A stretch of DNA of 36,782 nucleotides, taken from the IMG/VR virus record IMGVR_UViG_3300021085_000090, positions 1 through 36,782 of that record; one strand, given 5' to 3'. The position numbers and the translations under genes are program-made. This stretch comes from a virus. The notes below the pieces were generated by a model. The model was not told the DNA's origin. It searched no databases and worked only from the letters and a program-made list of their open reading frames with translations. Positions 19,801 to 27,237 of this stretch are shown piece by piece; position 1 is the stretch's first letter, and each line of letters opens with the position of its first letter.

Positions 19801-22800
19801 AAACAGAAAAGAAGCACTAAAACAAATAATCGAAAGAGTAAACGGAATCTTAAACGAATATGTGGTTGTTGACGAATTTGATATTTCTCCTTTATTGCAA
19901 GCTGATCCAGCTCCTAGCAAGTTTAGTAATCTTTGGGATACAGAAATAGACAGTGAATCTTTATTAAGATTTATAGGTACTGCAAAAATTTCTCAAGCAG
20001 TTCTTACACCTACTATTGTTGATGGCAGAATTACAGAAGTTTCAATTACTAATTCGGGTAGAGGCTATATTGATAGCAATTATACCACAGGTAGTACAAG
20101 ACATGGTCCTACAGTCACAATCGAAGGCACAGGTACAGATGCTGAATTAAAAACTTATATTAACAACTTAGGTCAGATTGTAGATGTAGAAATAGTAAAC
20201 AGTGGTAAAAATTATTTAGATAACACAGTGTTGATTGTACGTCCGTTTAGTGTGCTTGTTAAAAACGACAGTGACATTGGCGGGTTCTGGGCAGTATACA
20301 ATTGGATTAGTAGTACAGGCGAATGGTTTAGAAATCAAATACAAGACTACGATGTTAGTCTTTATTGGGATTATAAAGATTGGTATGCTGAAGGCTACAA
20401 TGCAGAAACTGCAATCAACTTTATTATACCAGGTGCTTATGCACTAGAAGCAACACCAGATAGAATTGGTAGTGTAGTAAAAATTGAAACAATCGGAACT
20501 GGTGGTTGGTTATTACTAGAAAAAATTGACAATCAACAAAATGTTGACTACACTGTAAACTACAAAAGTATAGGTAGGCAAAATGGTACAATTTGTTTAA
20601 GTAGCCAATTGTATCAAAATGAAAGTGTTGGTTATGACAAGCAAATTTACGATACAAGTTTTTATGATAGAGAACCAAGTGAAGAAATTAAAATCATTCT
20701 TAAAGCAATTGAAGAAAACTTATTTGTTGATCAATTAGAAGTAGAATGGAATAAACTTTTCTTTAGTAGTGTTCGTTATGCAATAAGCGAGCAAGTAGAT
20801 GTTGATTGGATATTCAAATCTAGCTTTGTCACTGCTAAACACAATGTTGGAGAATTGCAACAAAAAATAACATATCAAAATGATAACTTACCTAATTATC
20901 AAGAGTATATAAATGAAGTAAAACCATTTAGTGCAAAGGTTCGTGAATATATAAGTGCATATGAAAAAGTAGATCCTACTCAAACAAATGTCACTGACTT
21001 TGATTTACCTCCTAGTTATGATTCAGAATTAGGCAAAGTTGTTCCATCGGCAATACAGTTTGTTAACAATCAACTTGTAAATGTTCCTACAAGTGTATTA
21101 ACATATCCTAATCGTAATTGGTATGACAACGTTGGCTTTGAAATAAAAGAATTTGTTATTTTTGACGGCGGTAGCGGCTATACTAATACTGCAAACGTCA
21201 CTGTTAGTGGCGGCGGTGGTCCTACATTAGAAGGATCGGCATACTTAGGCGGCAACACTATTAACTTTATCGAAGTTGATACTGTAGGTGCAAAATACTT
21301 TAACACACCTACTGTCACAATAAACGGAAGTTTAAATGAAGACGGTAGAGAAGCAATTGTGTATGCAATTATAGGAAATAACCTTGTGCGTAATACGCAC
21401 ATGCGTATGAAGTTTGATAGAGTGACTGGTAGTTATTTGTTTACTACATTAGACGAAACAGAAACATTCTTAGGCAATGGTGGCTCAACAGACTTTAACT
21501 TAAAATGGCCTCTAAGTACTCGTTCTGCTGATTTAACTATTACAGTAGGCGGAGTAGAACAATTAATCAGTGATTACACTTCGTCAAATGAACTTGATAA
21601 AACAAGAAGTTTTGAAAGATACAAAGGTAAAATTTCTTTTACAACAGCACCAGCAAACAATGCAGAAGTTGTAATTAATTATAAAAAGTCTACAGACTTA
21701 CTTACAGCAGCAGACAGAATTAATTTCTTCTACAATCCGACTACAGGTATGCCAGGCAAAGACTTAGCACAACTTATGGATGGCATTGATTACAGTGGTG
21801 TGCAAATGGATAGTATTGACTTTGGTGAAAGCCTAGGTTGGGACCTACAAGGTTTTGGCGTAGACTTTGATTCATATGATACTGCTAACGAAGATGAAAT
21901 TATTGTTTTAGATGGTAGTACACAAACTGTAAGTCTATCCACAGAATTAGAAGCCGGAGTTGTTTATAACGTATACTTAAACAATGTAAGAATAGATGAT
22001 CCTAGTTATCCTCTACCTGGCACAAATCCAAATGCTAAGATGGTATCGCCTGTAGGTGATGGTATTACAAAGAATGTTTTCTTAGATAGCGATGTGATTA
22101 CAACGCAAATGGACGATGTTGTTATAGTGCGTAAGAGCACAAGTGACGGATCGTTTACTCCAGAAAGCACAGCATTTGATGTAAGTTTAAGAGGCGGTAC
22201 ATTTGAAAATACTTCGGCACTTGGTATCGATCCGGCAGAAATTACTGTTGACGGCGATGGATTTGTCACAGAAACAACATCAAAAGGTCCAGAAGAACAA
22301 GTTCCAGGACAAGTACTTGACACATTAGATATGACAATATATAATAGAGTTAGCCAAGGTCAGGGTATTATTGCTGTAAGGAATTATATTACAGACGGAA
22401 ATACACTAAACTGGAATTTTGACTTATTTCCACAGACTGAAAAAACAATTATAGTGACCATAGATGGTGAGGTAATTCCAAACAGCGACCTAGTAGTAGA
22501 TTATGAAAACAAATACATTGCATTAGGTGATAGTACAGTAATAGAAGCTGGCAAGAATCTTAGTATTTTAAGTATAGGAACTAACGGTGTTGATATTATC
22601 GATAGTGATAATATTATATCAACAGGTAATTCAAGAACTTTTGAATTACCTATTAGATTTACAACAGAACAAAGTACATTTGTCACACTAAACGGTGTGA
22701 AACAAGAACCAGCCACACAGTATGGTTATGATACAAATGATGCTGGTTTTGGTGTAATTGAATTTCCTACTGCACCAAGTGCAAATACTGTAATTGGGTA

Positions 22801-24586
22801 TACTGTTTATAGTGCAAACATAAATCAATTTAGCGAAATGGTAATTGATAAAACAATGACTGTAGACGGCGACAATCGTGTTCATAGATTTGATAATGAT
22901 GTTGCTTTACCGTTTGTTAAAAAACCATACTCGCATAACATACTTGTACAGCGTTCTAAAGGAAGTAAATTCTTAAATCCAGGGTATAGAAAATCTTACA
23001 TAATGACTATACAACGTGATTATGATATCGATGCTTGGCAGTTTGAAGACACAACACTAGTGAATAGTAGCGATGTTGTAATATACCTAAATGGAGAAGT
23101 CTTAGCAGAAACATTATGGAATTATGATCCACTGAATGGCCGTGTAGAAATACTATCCAATAATATCGGTTTGCCAGGAGATTTACTAGAAATTTTCATA
23201 ATTAGAGATGCTGAATATTTCTTCTTTAATACAATAGCAGTTGTCAAAGGAGGTAGTGCTCTTGCACAAATTCCTCAAGGTACAGATGTAGCATTTGCAC
23301 TAACTGACGATAGTACAGTTGTAAATGCAAGAGTTGAAAGTTTTAAATACAGCGGCGAAAATGATGCTATAATTGAACTTCAAGGCTATGTAAGAGATTT
23401 ATTTGATTTAAAGAGTACTGATTCTACACCTGCAATGATTGCAGGAGACGACAGCACACAGAATTTAGAAATTGAAGAAGTTAGATTACAAGAAACAGAT
23501 GTTCTTTGTTTACTAGAAACTCCTGAAGATTGGGAAACAGTAGATATCTATACATTTAGTAATCACGATATAAATGAACTTGAAAGAAACAGTTATGATG
23601 TAGTTTGGAATACTAACCAAGCACCAGAAGGAACACAAGAATATATTGATAAAAACTTGTTGAGTACTGGATATGTAAAATTACAAAAACCTGCAATAAG
23701 TGCAAATTATGTTTGGGTGTTTAAAAATGGCATTATACTTGTACCACAAAAAGATTATAAGATTGTAGATAAAAAAGACGGAGTTCAAATGTATGAAAAG
23801 GTTGATCCAAATGATACAATTGATGTACTACAATTTGCAGCACCTGTTAGTAAGCCAAAATTTGGATATAGAATATTTAAAGATATGCTCAATAGATTCC
23901 ATTACAAGCGTCTTAACAAAGACAACGAGTATGAATTACAGCAGCCATTAAATTACTATGATCAAACAATTCAATTAAAAGATGCAACAGGTATTCAATC
24001 TCCAAACAGAGCAATTGGTTTACCGGGTGTAGTTTATATTGACAAAGAGCGTATTGAGTATTTTGCGGTTGACAACAACCAGCTACGTCAAATTCGTAGA
24101 GGTACATTAGGCACAGGTATTAAAGAAACATACGCTGTGAATACAAAAGTAATCGGACAAGGCATAGAAGAAAATATTCCTTACAAAGATGAAATATATA
24201 AAACAAAATATGTAGGTGATAGTAGTACAAAACAATTCTTGTTAGATTGGATACCTACTAGCGTTAATGAATTTGATGTTTATTTAGGCGGTATAAAATT
24301 ACGCAAAGATGTAATAACATCGTTTGATCCTACAAAAGATCAAGACTCACCAGAAGGCGATATTACAATTGCACCTGAATATACAATGGAAACCATTATA
24401 TTTGGTGAAGCTACAGTGACAGCAATTTATCTTGCAGATTATCTTAATCCCCCTGCAGATGGAACTTTAGTTGAAGTTGTAAGAAAAACAGGCAGAGTTT
24501 GGTCAGAACAAGGCAAAACAATTGCAGATAGCGAAAATCAAATATGCAAATTTATAACAGACAAAACAATATCGCTACCACGATAA
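10862..24586 (+). CDS. Giant modular virion protein (4,574 residues) in the gp7 position
   Basis: One unbroken 13.7 kb frame. The N-terminus (residues about 15-160, with LLPRYFRTDTNKKFIGSTLD, SPGVVEKLNGFVGSREAK and EFYAWNPHIDFDKF) matches, from memory, the large structural protein found after gp6 in marine T4-like phages. Position suggests it replaces or contains gp7 (1,032 residues in T4) and perhaps other wedge or fibre parts. Recognisable modules: four short aromatic carbohydrate-binding-like repeats (about 1461-1510, 1717-1766, 2227-2268, 2365-2410), an FG-GAP-like beta-propeller region (about 2137-2663), two glycine-rich beta repeats (about 3046-3128 and 3428-3508), and from about 3540 a run of beta domains each with a hydrophobic-x-GG/NG-V/E turn. 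No coiled coil or protease motif was noticed. It overlaps the gp6 stop and ends inside a late-like box. Virion role is confident; wedge identity is inferred. Confidence 0.82.
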   Translation: MAYEDNQNEYPVPGRNDSKRTTSSLLPRYFRTDTNKKFIGSTLDQLTSPGVVEKLNGFVGSREAKAAIVDDNYISDVSKQREDYQLEPYTIIEDNIGNIEFNADYIDLLGQIEAFNSTTKNHDKLFAQEFYAWNPHIDFDKFTNFREYYWLPNGAQEVPVRGNGVEVVSTYKVTVEFDGGDPAFVFSPDGVTRNKKLTLYRGQTYIFEVDTKGHPFGIALSRLKNVPYADSAVYAENLYLDGVEITEEYDDTVKFRDDYIDNGFIEKGTLKFTVPTNAPAELYYISQNDINVSGNLNLFDIEESTEINVVEEILGKKTYKTSDGWDFSNGMKIYFQGNVTPASYAQGLYYVEGVGESIELVAVKDLQVPAIFTQDTQVPFDINPFDRVPFGDAKSFAGTKDYVCINRRDKSKNPWSRYNRWTHRSVIEKSAEINNQPIEIFEDLRARRPIIEFEPNLRLFNHGNSAKAAVDLVDTFTQDVFSTIEGSVGYNVDGIDLADGMRVLFTADPDSLVNGKIYEVNFITHNNNLQISLTETTDTMPVENETILILDGDVNAGCMYWYDGIVWNKAQDKTGLNQSPRFDLFDKDENSIGDSNVYDSTEFVGNRIFNYRVGEGANDPELGFPLTYKNFVNIGDIVFDFSLLEKKYNYKVDNEFVKISSDTLFLKKYTNEKDSFVNAWKKATIKSQQFVVRKFTGTEFTNNLPIDVYNNSADLQDLKVKVYVNSLFQTPDVDYVLTNNNHFKNIVFTDDLEFEDIVVVKTHSNADKNANGYYEVPYNLERNPLNSNITEFTLGEVNDHVEGLISELNGFNGLQPGVSNLRDLGDVAGFGRKFVQHSGPINLAMYNLVSKDANVIKAVRFASNEYQKFKRQFIQIATDDFYEGTAKEHVDYVFNTLNEDKVQTMNFYSTDMAGTGGSVEIEYEVFDNRLKTYALSKVFQKNVISNTAVYIYINDEQLVHNTDYTFTDTGFVSIIKDLNNGDIIKIQEYANTEGSFIPPTPTKIGLYPAYKPEKFLDTTYQVQYDENGNEIRGTGPLNVIRGHDGSMMVAYDDYRDDLILELEKRIYNNLKITYDTDIFDIHDVVGGLSRDTKVSNSDINNITITDFTKWLEVAKINDYTDNSFVRLDESFTYNYSQTVNLNNQNVPGFWRGVYIEAYDTDRPHTHPWEMLGFSSQPTWWESVYGPAPYTSNNLILWTDIKNGTVREPGKPVSIRSKYVRSKLLSHIPVNENGQLLSPLESGYVQNFSYAVQRNIPFKFGDHAPEETAWRRSSDYPFALLVAMILLRPAHTIGIGYDRSRISRDKAGNYVYTDTDKRITTKDIVFPKINGNISSGLINFVSEYVSLNNEFTYSKYISDITNIKNKLGFKLAGFANKEKLKLVLDSKTPLNQGNVFVPFENYNLEFRSSAPQKVVTYSGVIVEKTTKGFKISGYDTTQPYFSYYEAIESSNDPNINVGGISESFAIWSENKTYIAGKIVEFEDVYYRTKVNHTSTDTFDDTKYTKLPKLPEVGGVNAKFRKRYKDTPSQLDYGTILVDIQSVVDFLLGYEKHMIDEGFVFDYFNKQTEAIENWKLAAKEFMFWTSQNWASSSIITLSPSANNVLFSKEYYVVDDVFDSFYNYQILNQNGKKLNRSFFNVYRDNINNFQLTSTEDGIFLLKLPLIQKEHVVFIDNTTVFNDTIYSLSTGYRQQRLKVVGYRTDEWNGSLNIPGFLYDDARITEWKSYKDYTVGELIKFKEFYYAAQFTHSGTENFDFDLWNRLPSKPENQLQPNWDYRANQFADFYDLDTDNFDAEQQRLAQHLIGYQKRGYLSNIIQDDVSQYKFYQGFIQDKGTANSITKLFDKLGSANKDSIELFEEWAIRVGQYGALKSFDEVEFKLDEKQFRIEPQTMQLVNQVDQTRTDLVYQFPKSDVLIAPANYDTGFLPTQNAVNEYTKTAGYVKLDQINFLAKTIEDILTVDIDSVDIGNYVWVTKDLNTWAMYRHMISDISITKVESTELGFKMYFNKPIEFDEDSVIGVNNIHPDVNGFWLVTNVQRNIVYNTDGTISQPNIEIETDNPISESVIDVEDSTLGIVSEFCIRRVSEPSESNLILQAYDLNANDRIWIDDIGDGVSAVYDRNVIRNKLQDITAPEENSNEYGRSVSASFNNTIMAVGTPDIDDGRVYIYTRSSDAIPFTVKQTLQPQPQYHSKGDFGSSVSITPNGQYLYVGAPTASNVKSRYKGALDPLQEYQQADIVSSKGVLWQALRTVTVESSTINLESQDWQRVNMITADPSATNLGYNDQGVVYIYKKLIDNSFELIDIICSSAPGENEKFGLGIKAVSPGDFDHSLYVRSLADNGRVYIINNLGVDNIEEYEYNIDPSYRGEWQTIAKYIENEIVYYDGELYQANQTVFAGNTFDTDSWNLLDTFVDYTGYITSDLTSTTDLYNEDSSGFGLATDIGVTYDISANGEVIALSGILAGDEYRVAIYRKENNRYVFDQNIDGPVDDEYFGYSISLNSVGNKLAIGAPNSKDKGILNGKVYVYKLANQQFELDQQLYAPDGEKNNRFGVYVVLDDNRLAVTSENGDTNFALEFDNGETIFDNAATNIVDTVEDNNQVYMFENISNKLIYSEKLYSSTDISGAKNAYGYLNRNHLYVVAPAQDLTNILADSTNNKGIIQDYRSDIGKTAWTINSSVDPFVDLSKIKGVWLYDTKTKDLISYIDYIDPIQGRIAGPAEQELSYKLYYDPAVYNTGSTNTGDKDLWSTNYVGKLWWNLTTVRWYNPYTGDIQYKTNNWNQLIPGYDVDIYEWVESNYLPSEWDSIADTTEGLSEGISGLSLYGDETYTIQNSYDPITGVAASRYYFWVKSKTTLPNTYGRKISALDVENLIRDPAGQGYRFVNLFDSKNFALHNVRNLIKDKDTVLHIDYYTTEDRDDNIHSEYHLLTEGLASSKPNSDLVAKWVDSLVGYNEQNIQLPDTRVSIARRFGILNEPNQSMFVNRKEALKQIIERVNGILNEYVVVDEFDISPLLQADPAPSKFSNLWDTEIDSESLLRFIGTAKISQAVLTPTIVDGRITEVSITNSGRGYIDSNYTTGSTRHGPTVTIEGTGTDAELKTYINNLGQIVDVEIVNSGKNYLDNTVLIVRPFSVLVKNDSDIGGFWAVYNWISSTGEWFRNQIQDYDVSLYWDYKDWYAEGYNAETAINFIIPGAYALEATPDRIGSVVKIETIGTGGWLLLEKIDNQQNVDYTVNYKSIGRQNGTICLSSQLYQNESVGYDKQIYDTSFYDREPSEEIKIILKAIEENLFVDQLEVEWNKLFFSSVRYAISEQVDVDWIFKSSFVTAKHNVGELQQKITYQNDNLPNYQEYINEVKPFSAKVREYISAYEKVDPTQTNVTDFDLPPSYDSELGKVVPSAIQFVNNQLVNVPTSVLTYPNRNWYDNVGFEIKEFVIFDGGSGYTNTANVTVSGGGGPTLEGSAYLGGNTINFIEVDTVGAKYFNTPTVTINGSLNEDGREAIVYAIIGNNLVRNTHMRMKFDRVTGSYLFTTLDETETFLGNGGSTDFNLKWPLSTRSADLTITVGGVEQLISDYTSSNELDKTRSFERYKGKISFTTAPANNAEVVINYKKSTDLLTAADRINFFYNPTTGMPGKDLAQLMDGIDYSGVQMDSIDFGESLGWDLQGFGVDFDSYDTANEDEIIVLDGSTQTVSLSTELEAGVVYNVYLNNVRIDDPSYPLPGTNPNAKMVSPVGDGITKNVFLDSDVITTQMDDVVIVRKSTSDGSFTPESTAFDVSLRGGTFENTSALGIDPAEITVDGDGFVTETTSKGPEEQVPGQVLDTLDMTIYNRVSQGQGIIAVRNYITDGNTLNWNFDLFPQTEKTIIVTIDGEVIPNSDLVVDYENKYIALGDSTVIEAGKNLSILSIGTNGVDIIDSDNIISTGNSRTFELPIRFTTEQSTFVTLNGVKQEPATQYGYDTNDAGFGVIEFPTAPSANTVIGYTVYSANINQFSEMVIDKTMTVDGDNRVHRFDNDVALPFVKKPYSHNILVQRSKGSKFLNPGYRKSYIMTIQRDYDIDAWQFEDTTLVNSSDVVIYLNGEVLAETLWNYDPLNGRVEILSNNIGLPGDLLEIFIIRDAEYFFFNTIAVVKGGSALAQIPQGTDVAFALTDDSTVVNARVESFKYSGENDAIIELQGYVRDLFDLKSTDSTPAMIAGDDSTQNLEIEEVRLQETDVLCLLETPEDWETVDIYTFSNHDINELERNSYDVVWNTNQAPEGTQEYIDKNLLSTGYVKLQKPAISANYVWVFKNGIILVPQKDYKIVDKKDGVQMYEKVDPNDTIDVLQFAAPVSKPKFGYRIFKDMLNRFHYKRLNKDNEYELQQPLNYYDQTIQLKDATGIQSPNRAIGLPGVVYIDKERIEYFAVDNNQLRQIRRGTLGTGIKETYAVNTKVIGQGIEENIPYKDEIYKTKYVGDSSTKQFLLDWIPTSVNEFDVYLGGIKLRKDVITSFDPTKDQDSPEGDITIAPEYTMETIIFGEATVTAIYLADYLNPPADGTLVEVVRKTGRVWSEQGKTIADSENQICKFITDKTISLPR
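15244..15390 (+). repeat. Carbohydrate-binding-like module 1 of the giant protein
   Basis: Residues about 1461-1510. Pattern: W, about 5 residues, Y-x-x-G-x-x-V-x-F, then V-Y-Y-R, about 10 residues, then a spaced aromatic and LPKLP. This spacing resembles small CBM5/12-type chitin-binding modules, W..Y..G..V.Y....Y.A......W. Similarity is to the pattern only. Confidence 0.45.
16012..16158 (+). repeat. Carbohydrate-binding-like module 2 of the giant protein
   Basis: Residues about 1717-1766: TEWKSYKDYTVGELIKF, FYYAAQFTHSG, then DLWNRLPSKP. It is the clearest copy and aligns directly with module 1, sharing the aromatic ladder and the closing LP-K-P. Confidence 0.5.
17542..17664 (+). repeat. 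Carbohydrate-binding-like module 3, between propeller blades
   Basis: Residues about 2227-2268: EYQQADIVSSKGVLWQALRT followed by SQDWQRVN. It keeps the V/I-x-x-x-G-x-L-W-x-A strand and the closing W, but has lost the first Trp. It lies between FG-GAP-like units. Confidence 0.4.
17956..18090 (+). repeat. Carbohydrate-binding-like module 4, between propeller blades
   Basis: Residues about 2365-2410: GEWQTIAKYIENEIVYYDGE, LYQAN, then FDTDSWNLLD. The W..Y....V.Y.G.LY.A......F....W pattern is complete and close to small chitin-binding modules. Confidence 0.5.
19998..20244 (+). repeat. Glycine-rich beta repeat A of the giant protein
   Basis: Residues about 3046-3128. Two half-units of the form G-x-I-x-x-V-x-I-x-N-S-G-x-G/N-Y followed by P-T-V-T-I-x-G-x-G are visible (TEVSITNSGRGYID, then VDVEIVNSGKNYLD). 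This pattern recurs at 21142-21384 and is common in phage tail proteins. Confidence 0.55.
21142..21384 (+). repeat. Glycine-rich beta repeat B of the giant protein
   Basis: Residues about 3428-3508: FVIFDGGSGYTNTANVTVSG, then NFIEVDTVGAKYFNTPTVTI. It shows the same two half-unit architecture as repeat A, about 380 residues downstream, so it is probably an internal duplication. Confidence 0.55.
21548..24300 (+). repeat. C-terminal array of related beta domains in the giant protein
   Basis: From about residue 3540 to the end, domains recur with a strand-turn-strand core of hydrophobic-x-GG/NG/DG-V/E/I. Cores lie near residues 3563 (VGGVEQ), 3868 (IDGEVI), 3944 (LNGVKQ), 4077 (LNGEVL), 4289 (KNGIIL) and 4476 (LGGIKL). 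Several are followed by a Y/D turn and an I-x-F/I strand. Spacing is irregular, so this is domain duplication, not a tandem nucleotide repeat. Confidence 0.5.
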
Positions 24587-24589
24587 ATA
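24582..24589 (+). promoter_or_regulatory. Late-like box GATAAATA
   Basis: GATAAATA differs from the T4 late box only in the first base and contains the stop (24584-24586) of the giant gene. The expected start near 24595 leaves a leader of about 19 nt with purine-rich AGGAAC to the ATG at 24614. The following CACTATAGG resembles the strings after the boxes at 534-541 and 7367-7374. Confidence 0.55.
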
Positions 24590-24613
24590 CACTATAGGAA
24601 CGGAACAAAAACA

Positions 24614-25216
24614 ATGATTAATGAACAAAGTGGTGTACACATTGAAGGACATATAAAAATACACAATCCAGATTCTGGACACGTATTTATAAACAAGCGT
24701 AATGCTATTCATTATGAAAATATGAGTATCAGCCTTGCAGAAAGTTTAGGTAATGCCGGCGAAGGATTTATCTACGAAATGGCGTTTGGAAATGGAGGTA
24801 CTAGTGTTGATCCAACAGGTATTATAACATACTTAACACCAAACTCAACAGGAACAAATGCAAGTTTGTATAACCAAACATATTCAAAAGTTGTTGACGA
24901 CCGTTCTGTTAACAACGTTGATCCGCAGCGTAATAAAATTGAAACACGACACGTGACTGGTACAAATTATACAGATATTGTAGTTAGTGCATTACTTGAT
25001 TATGGCGAGCCAGATGGGCAAGATGCATTTGATACTGCTGCTGATACTGAACAACAGTTTGTTTTTGACGAACTAGGATTAGTTGGATATTCACCTAGTG
25101 GATCAGGACGATTGCTTACACACGTAATTTTCCATCCTGTGCAAAAATCACTTAACAGATTAATACAAATTGATTATACTGTAAGAGTCCAAAGTTTAAG
25201 TGGGGGTAATACCTAA
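24614..25216 (+). CDS. Conserved small virion structural protein
   Basis: 200 residues. It resembles, from memory, an uncharacterised protein conserved at this place in marine T4-like phages. Landmarks: a short N-terminal beta segment (GHIKIHNPDSGHVFINKRNA), then IYEMAFGNGGT at about 54-64, a central block with QRNKIETRHV and YTDIVVSALLDYGEP, FVFDELGLVGYS near 155, and the C-terminal HVIFHPVQKSLNR. It is soluble and beta-rich, with no signal peptide or catalytic motif. It sits between the giant protein and the fibre paralogues, and its stop overlaps the next start. A wedge or fibre-connector role (gp8/gp9/gp10 position in T4) is possible but not shown. Confidence 0.8.
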   Translation: MINEQSGVHIEGHIKIHNPDSGHVFINKRNAIHYENMSISLAESLGNAGEGFIYEMAFGNGGTSVDPTGIITYLTPNSTGTNASLYNQTYSKVVDDRSVNNVDPQRNKIETRHVTGTNYTDIVVSALLDYGEPDGQDAFDTAADTEQQFVFDELGLVGYSPSGSGRLLTHVIFHPVQKSLNRLIQIDYTVRVQSLSGGNT

Positions 25217-27237
25217 TGCCATACAATATTCCGTTTACTGATGAAGCAAACAAAGGCAACATTACAGTAGAAGATCAAAGCATTAATACTGAAACTAGTG
25301 TAAAATTACCAGGCAGACTAACAACCGACTATGGCCAAAGTGTTAATGAAAACTTTTTACATTTGCTAGAAAATTTTGCTAATGCTAATCCTCCTGCTAA
25401 TCCAGTTGAAGGACAGTTATGGTACGATACAACACAAGAAATAGATCAATTAAAAATATACGATGGTACAAACTGGGTAGCAGCAGGCGGTCTTAAAAAA
25501 GGAAGTTTTGAACCAGAATTAACAAATAGTGTCAAAGGCGACCTTTGGGTAAACACTAGCACTAGTCAACTTTATTTGTACACAGGCAGCGGCTGGTTGC
25601 TTATAGGTCCTAACTATAGCGACGGCAACAAAAGCGGAGCATTAGTTGAAGAAATAGTTGATACAGCTAGTAATATTAGAACAGTTATTATTAATTATAT
25701 TGAAGATATTCCTGTCACAATTTACACTAGAATTGAGTTTTCGCCAAAGACACCTTTTGCAGGATATAGTAGCTCAACGCCATTTAAAGTAGGGATAAAT
25801 TTTAACAAAAGTTTAAATGATGCAAAATTTAATGGTACAGCAAATTTAGCAGAAAATTTATTAATTAGCGGTGCAACTATACCTGCATCCAACTTTATGC
25901 GAAATAATATTGTAAACCAAGTTAGTGAAAAACTACAAATTAAAGCTAACCAAGGTATTGAAGTAGGAAATGCAAAAACAATTAGTATGCTAGTTGAAGG
26001 AAACAACGGTATACTTGAAAATACAATACCTGGAGCACCTTTAGATTTCCGTGTAAATAATAATGGTACATTTGTAGTTCCATTTAGAATAAAAAGCAAT
26101 ACAAATATTGGTGTAAACAATTTAAATCCTACAGAAAGTTTAGATGTAGTTGGTAATATAAAAACTGATAGTACAGTTATTGTAAACGGAACAACAGAAA
26201 GCAACAACCCAACTACTGGTGCTTTAAAAGTTGCTGGCGGAATTGGTGTTGCAAAAAACATAAATGTAGGCGGTAATGCTGTAGTTGATGGAAATATTAC
26301 ACTAGCTAACTTGCTTCCAGATATTGCAAATACTAGAAATATAGGTTCAACTGTTTTACCATTTGACACATTATTTGCAAATAGAATTACAGGAAATTTA
26401 ACAGGTAATGTGACAGGTAATGTAAGTGGAACAGCAGGCAGTACAGCCAAATTAAATAGTGCTACTACATTTTCAATGACAGGACAAATTACTAGTAATA
26501 GTTTTGTATTTGATGGACAGACAGGCGGTAGTACAAAATCTTTTGGAACACAGGCTGCTCCTGCAATTATTTCAGATCAGACAACAGCTACTAGTGTAAA
26601 CAGAGCAACAGACGAAGTTTTAATTAACCAAGGCGGCGTACTAGCAAAAGCAACACCTGATCAACTAATTGGTAGTATTGACACAATGCCAGTAGGTACA
26701 ATTATCATGTTCGGTGGTCCAACAGCACCTACAGGATGGTTTATTTGCGATGGCGATGAATACGATAGAACAACATATACAGAATTAGCTGATGCGTTAG
26801 GATTTAATCCTGCAAACAGTAGCACATGGTATTATGGAAATCCAGCAACAACTGGCTTTTTTAGAGTTCCTGATTTAAGAGGACAATTACCATTAATGTC
26901 AACTGATCCTACATTGTCAGGAAGGGCATTATCAGCAAGTGCAATAACAACTGGAAACTTGGGTAGTACCGGCGGTAGCACCGACGTAACTATTCAACAA
27001 GAAAACTTACCAGAACACAAACATGACTTAGAAGACGGCGACGGCAACCAGTATTATGCAGCTACAACAGCAACCTACACAGGAACAGATAGTGTACCAA
27101 CCAATGGTGATATATCTGGAGCAGGAACAAGACTAGAAACAAGTGGTGGTGTTATTGATTTACAAAATACGCCAGTGAATGTTGTTAACCCGTTCTTGGC
27201 ATTGAACTTTATTATATATCACGGAGTAACAGCATAA
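25216..27237 (+). CDS. Fibre-type protein 1 with C-terminal collar domain (gp12-like)
   Basis: 673 residues. Residues about 10-175 are the N-terminal module shared with the next two genes (NENFLHLLENF, EGQLWYD, GDLWVNTSTSQLY). Residues about 330-360 (NPTTGALKVAGGIGVAKNI) are a fibre-shaft motif. Residues 491-560 match the phage tail collar domain: PVGTIIMFGG, APTGWFICDG, FFRVPDLRGQLPL. The LPEHKHDL at 598-605 gives the His-x-His (601, 603) that in T4 gp12 chelates the metal at the trimer axis. The role is probably a short tail fibre or adhesin that contacts the cell surface. Two of the four GTWAC words seen in the window lie in its last 260 bp. One-base overlaps join it to both neighbours. 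Confidence 0.83.
   Translation: MPYNIPFTDEANKGNITVEDQSINTETSVKLPGRLTTDYGQSVNENFLHLLENFANANPPANPVEGQLWYDTTQEIDQLKIYDGTNWVAAGGLKKGSFEPELTNSVKGDLWVNTSTSQLYLYTGSGWLLIGPNYSDGNKSGALVEEIVDTASNIRTVIINYIEDIPVTIYTRIEFSPKTPFAGYSSSTPFKVGINFNKSLNDAKFNGTANLAENLLISGATIPASNFMRNNIVNQVSEKLQIKANQGIEVGNAKTISMLVEGNNGILENTIPGAPLDFRVNNNGTFVVPFRIKSNTNIGVNNLNPTESLDVVGNIKTDSTVIVNGTTESNNPTTGALKVAGGIGVAKNINVGGNAVVDGNITLANLLPDIANTRNIGSTVLPFDTLFANRITGNLTGNVTGNVSGTAGSTAKLNSATTFSMTGQITSNSFVFDGQTGGSTKSFGTQAAPAIISDQTTATSVNRATDEVLINQGGVLAKATPDQLIGSIDTMPVGTIIMFGGPTAPTGWFICDGDEYDRTTYTELADALGFNPANSSTWYYGNPATTGFFRVPDLRGQLPLMSTDPTLSGRALSASAITTGNLGSTGGSTDVTIQQENLPEHKHDLEDGDGNQYYAATTATYTGTDSVPTNGDISGAGTRLETSGGVIDLQNTPVNVVNPFLALNFIIYHGVTA

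Noticed and set aside
25722-26450. Minus-strand open frame of 242 codons opposite fibre gene 1
   Set aside because: Its hydrophobic, proline-rich product is what the antisense of Asn/Thr/Gly-rich codons gives; no promoter or ribosome site, and the sense gene is clearly real.
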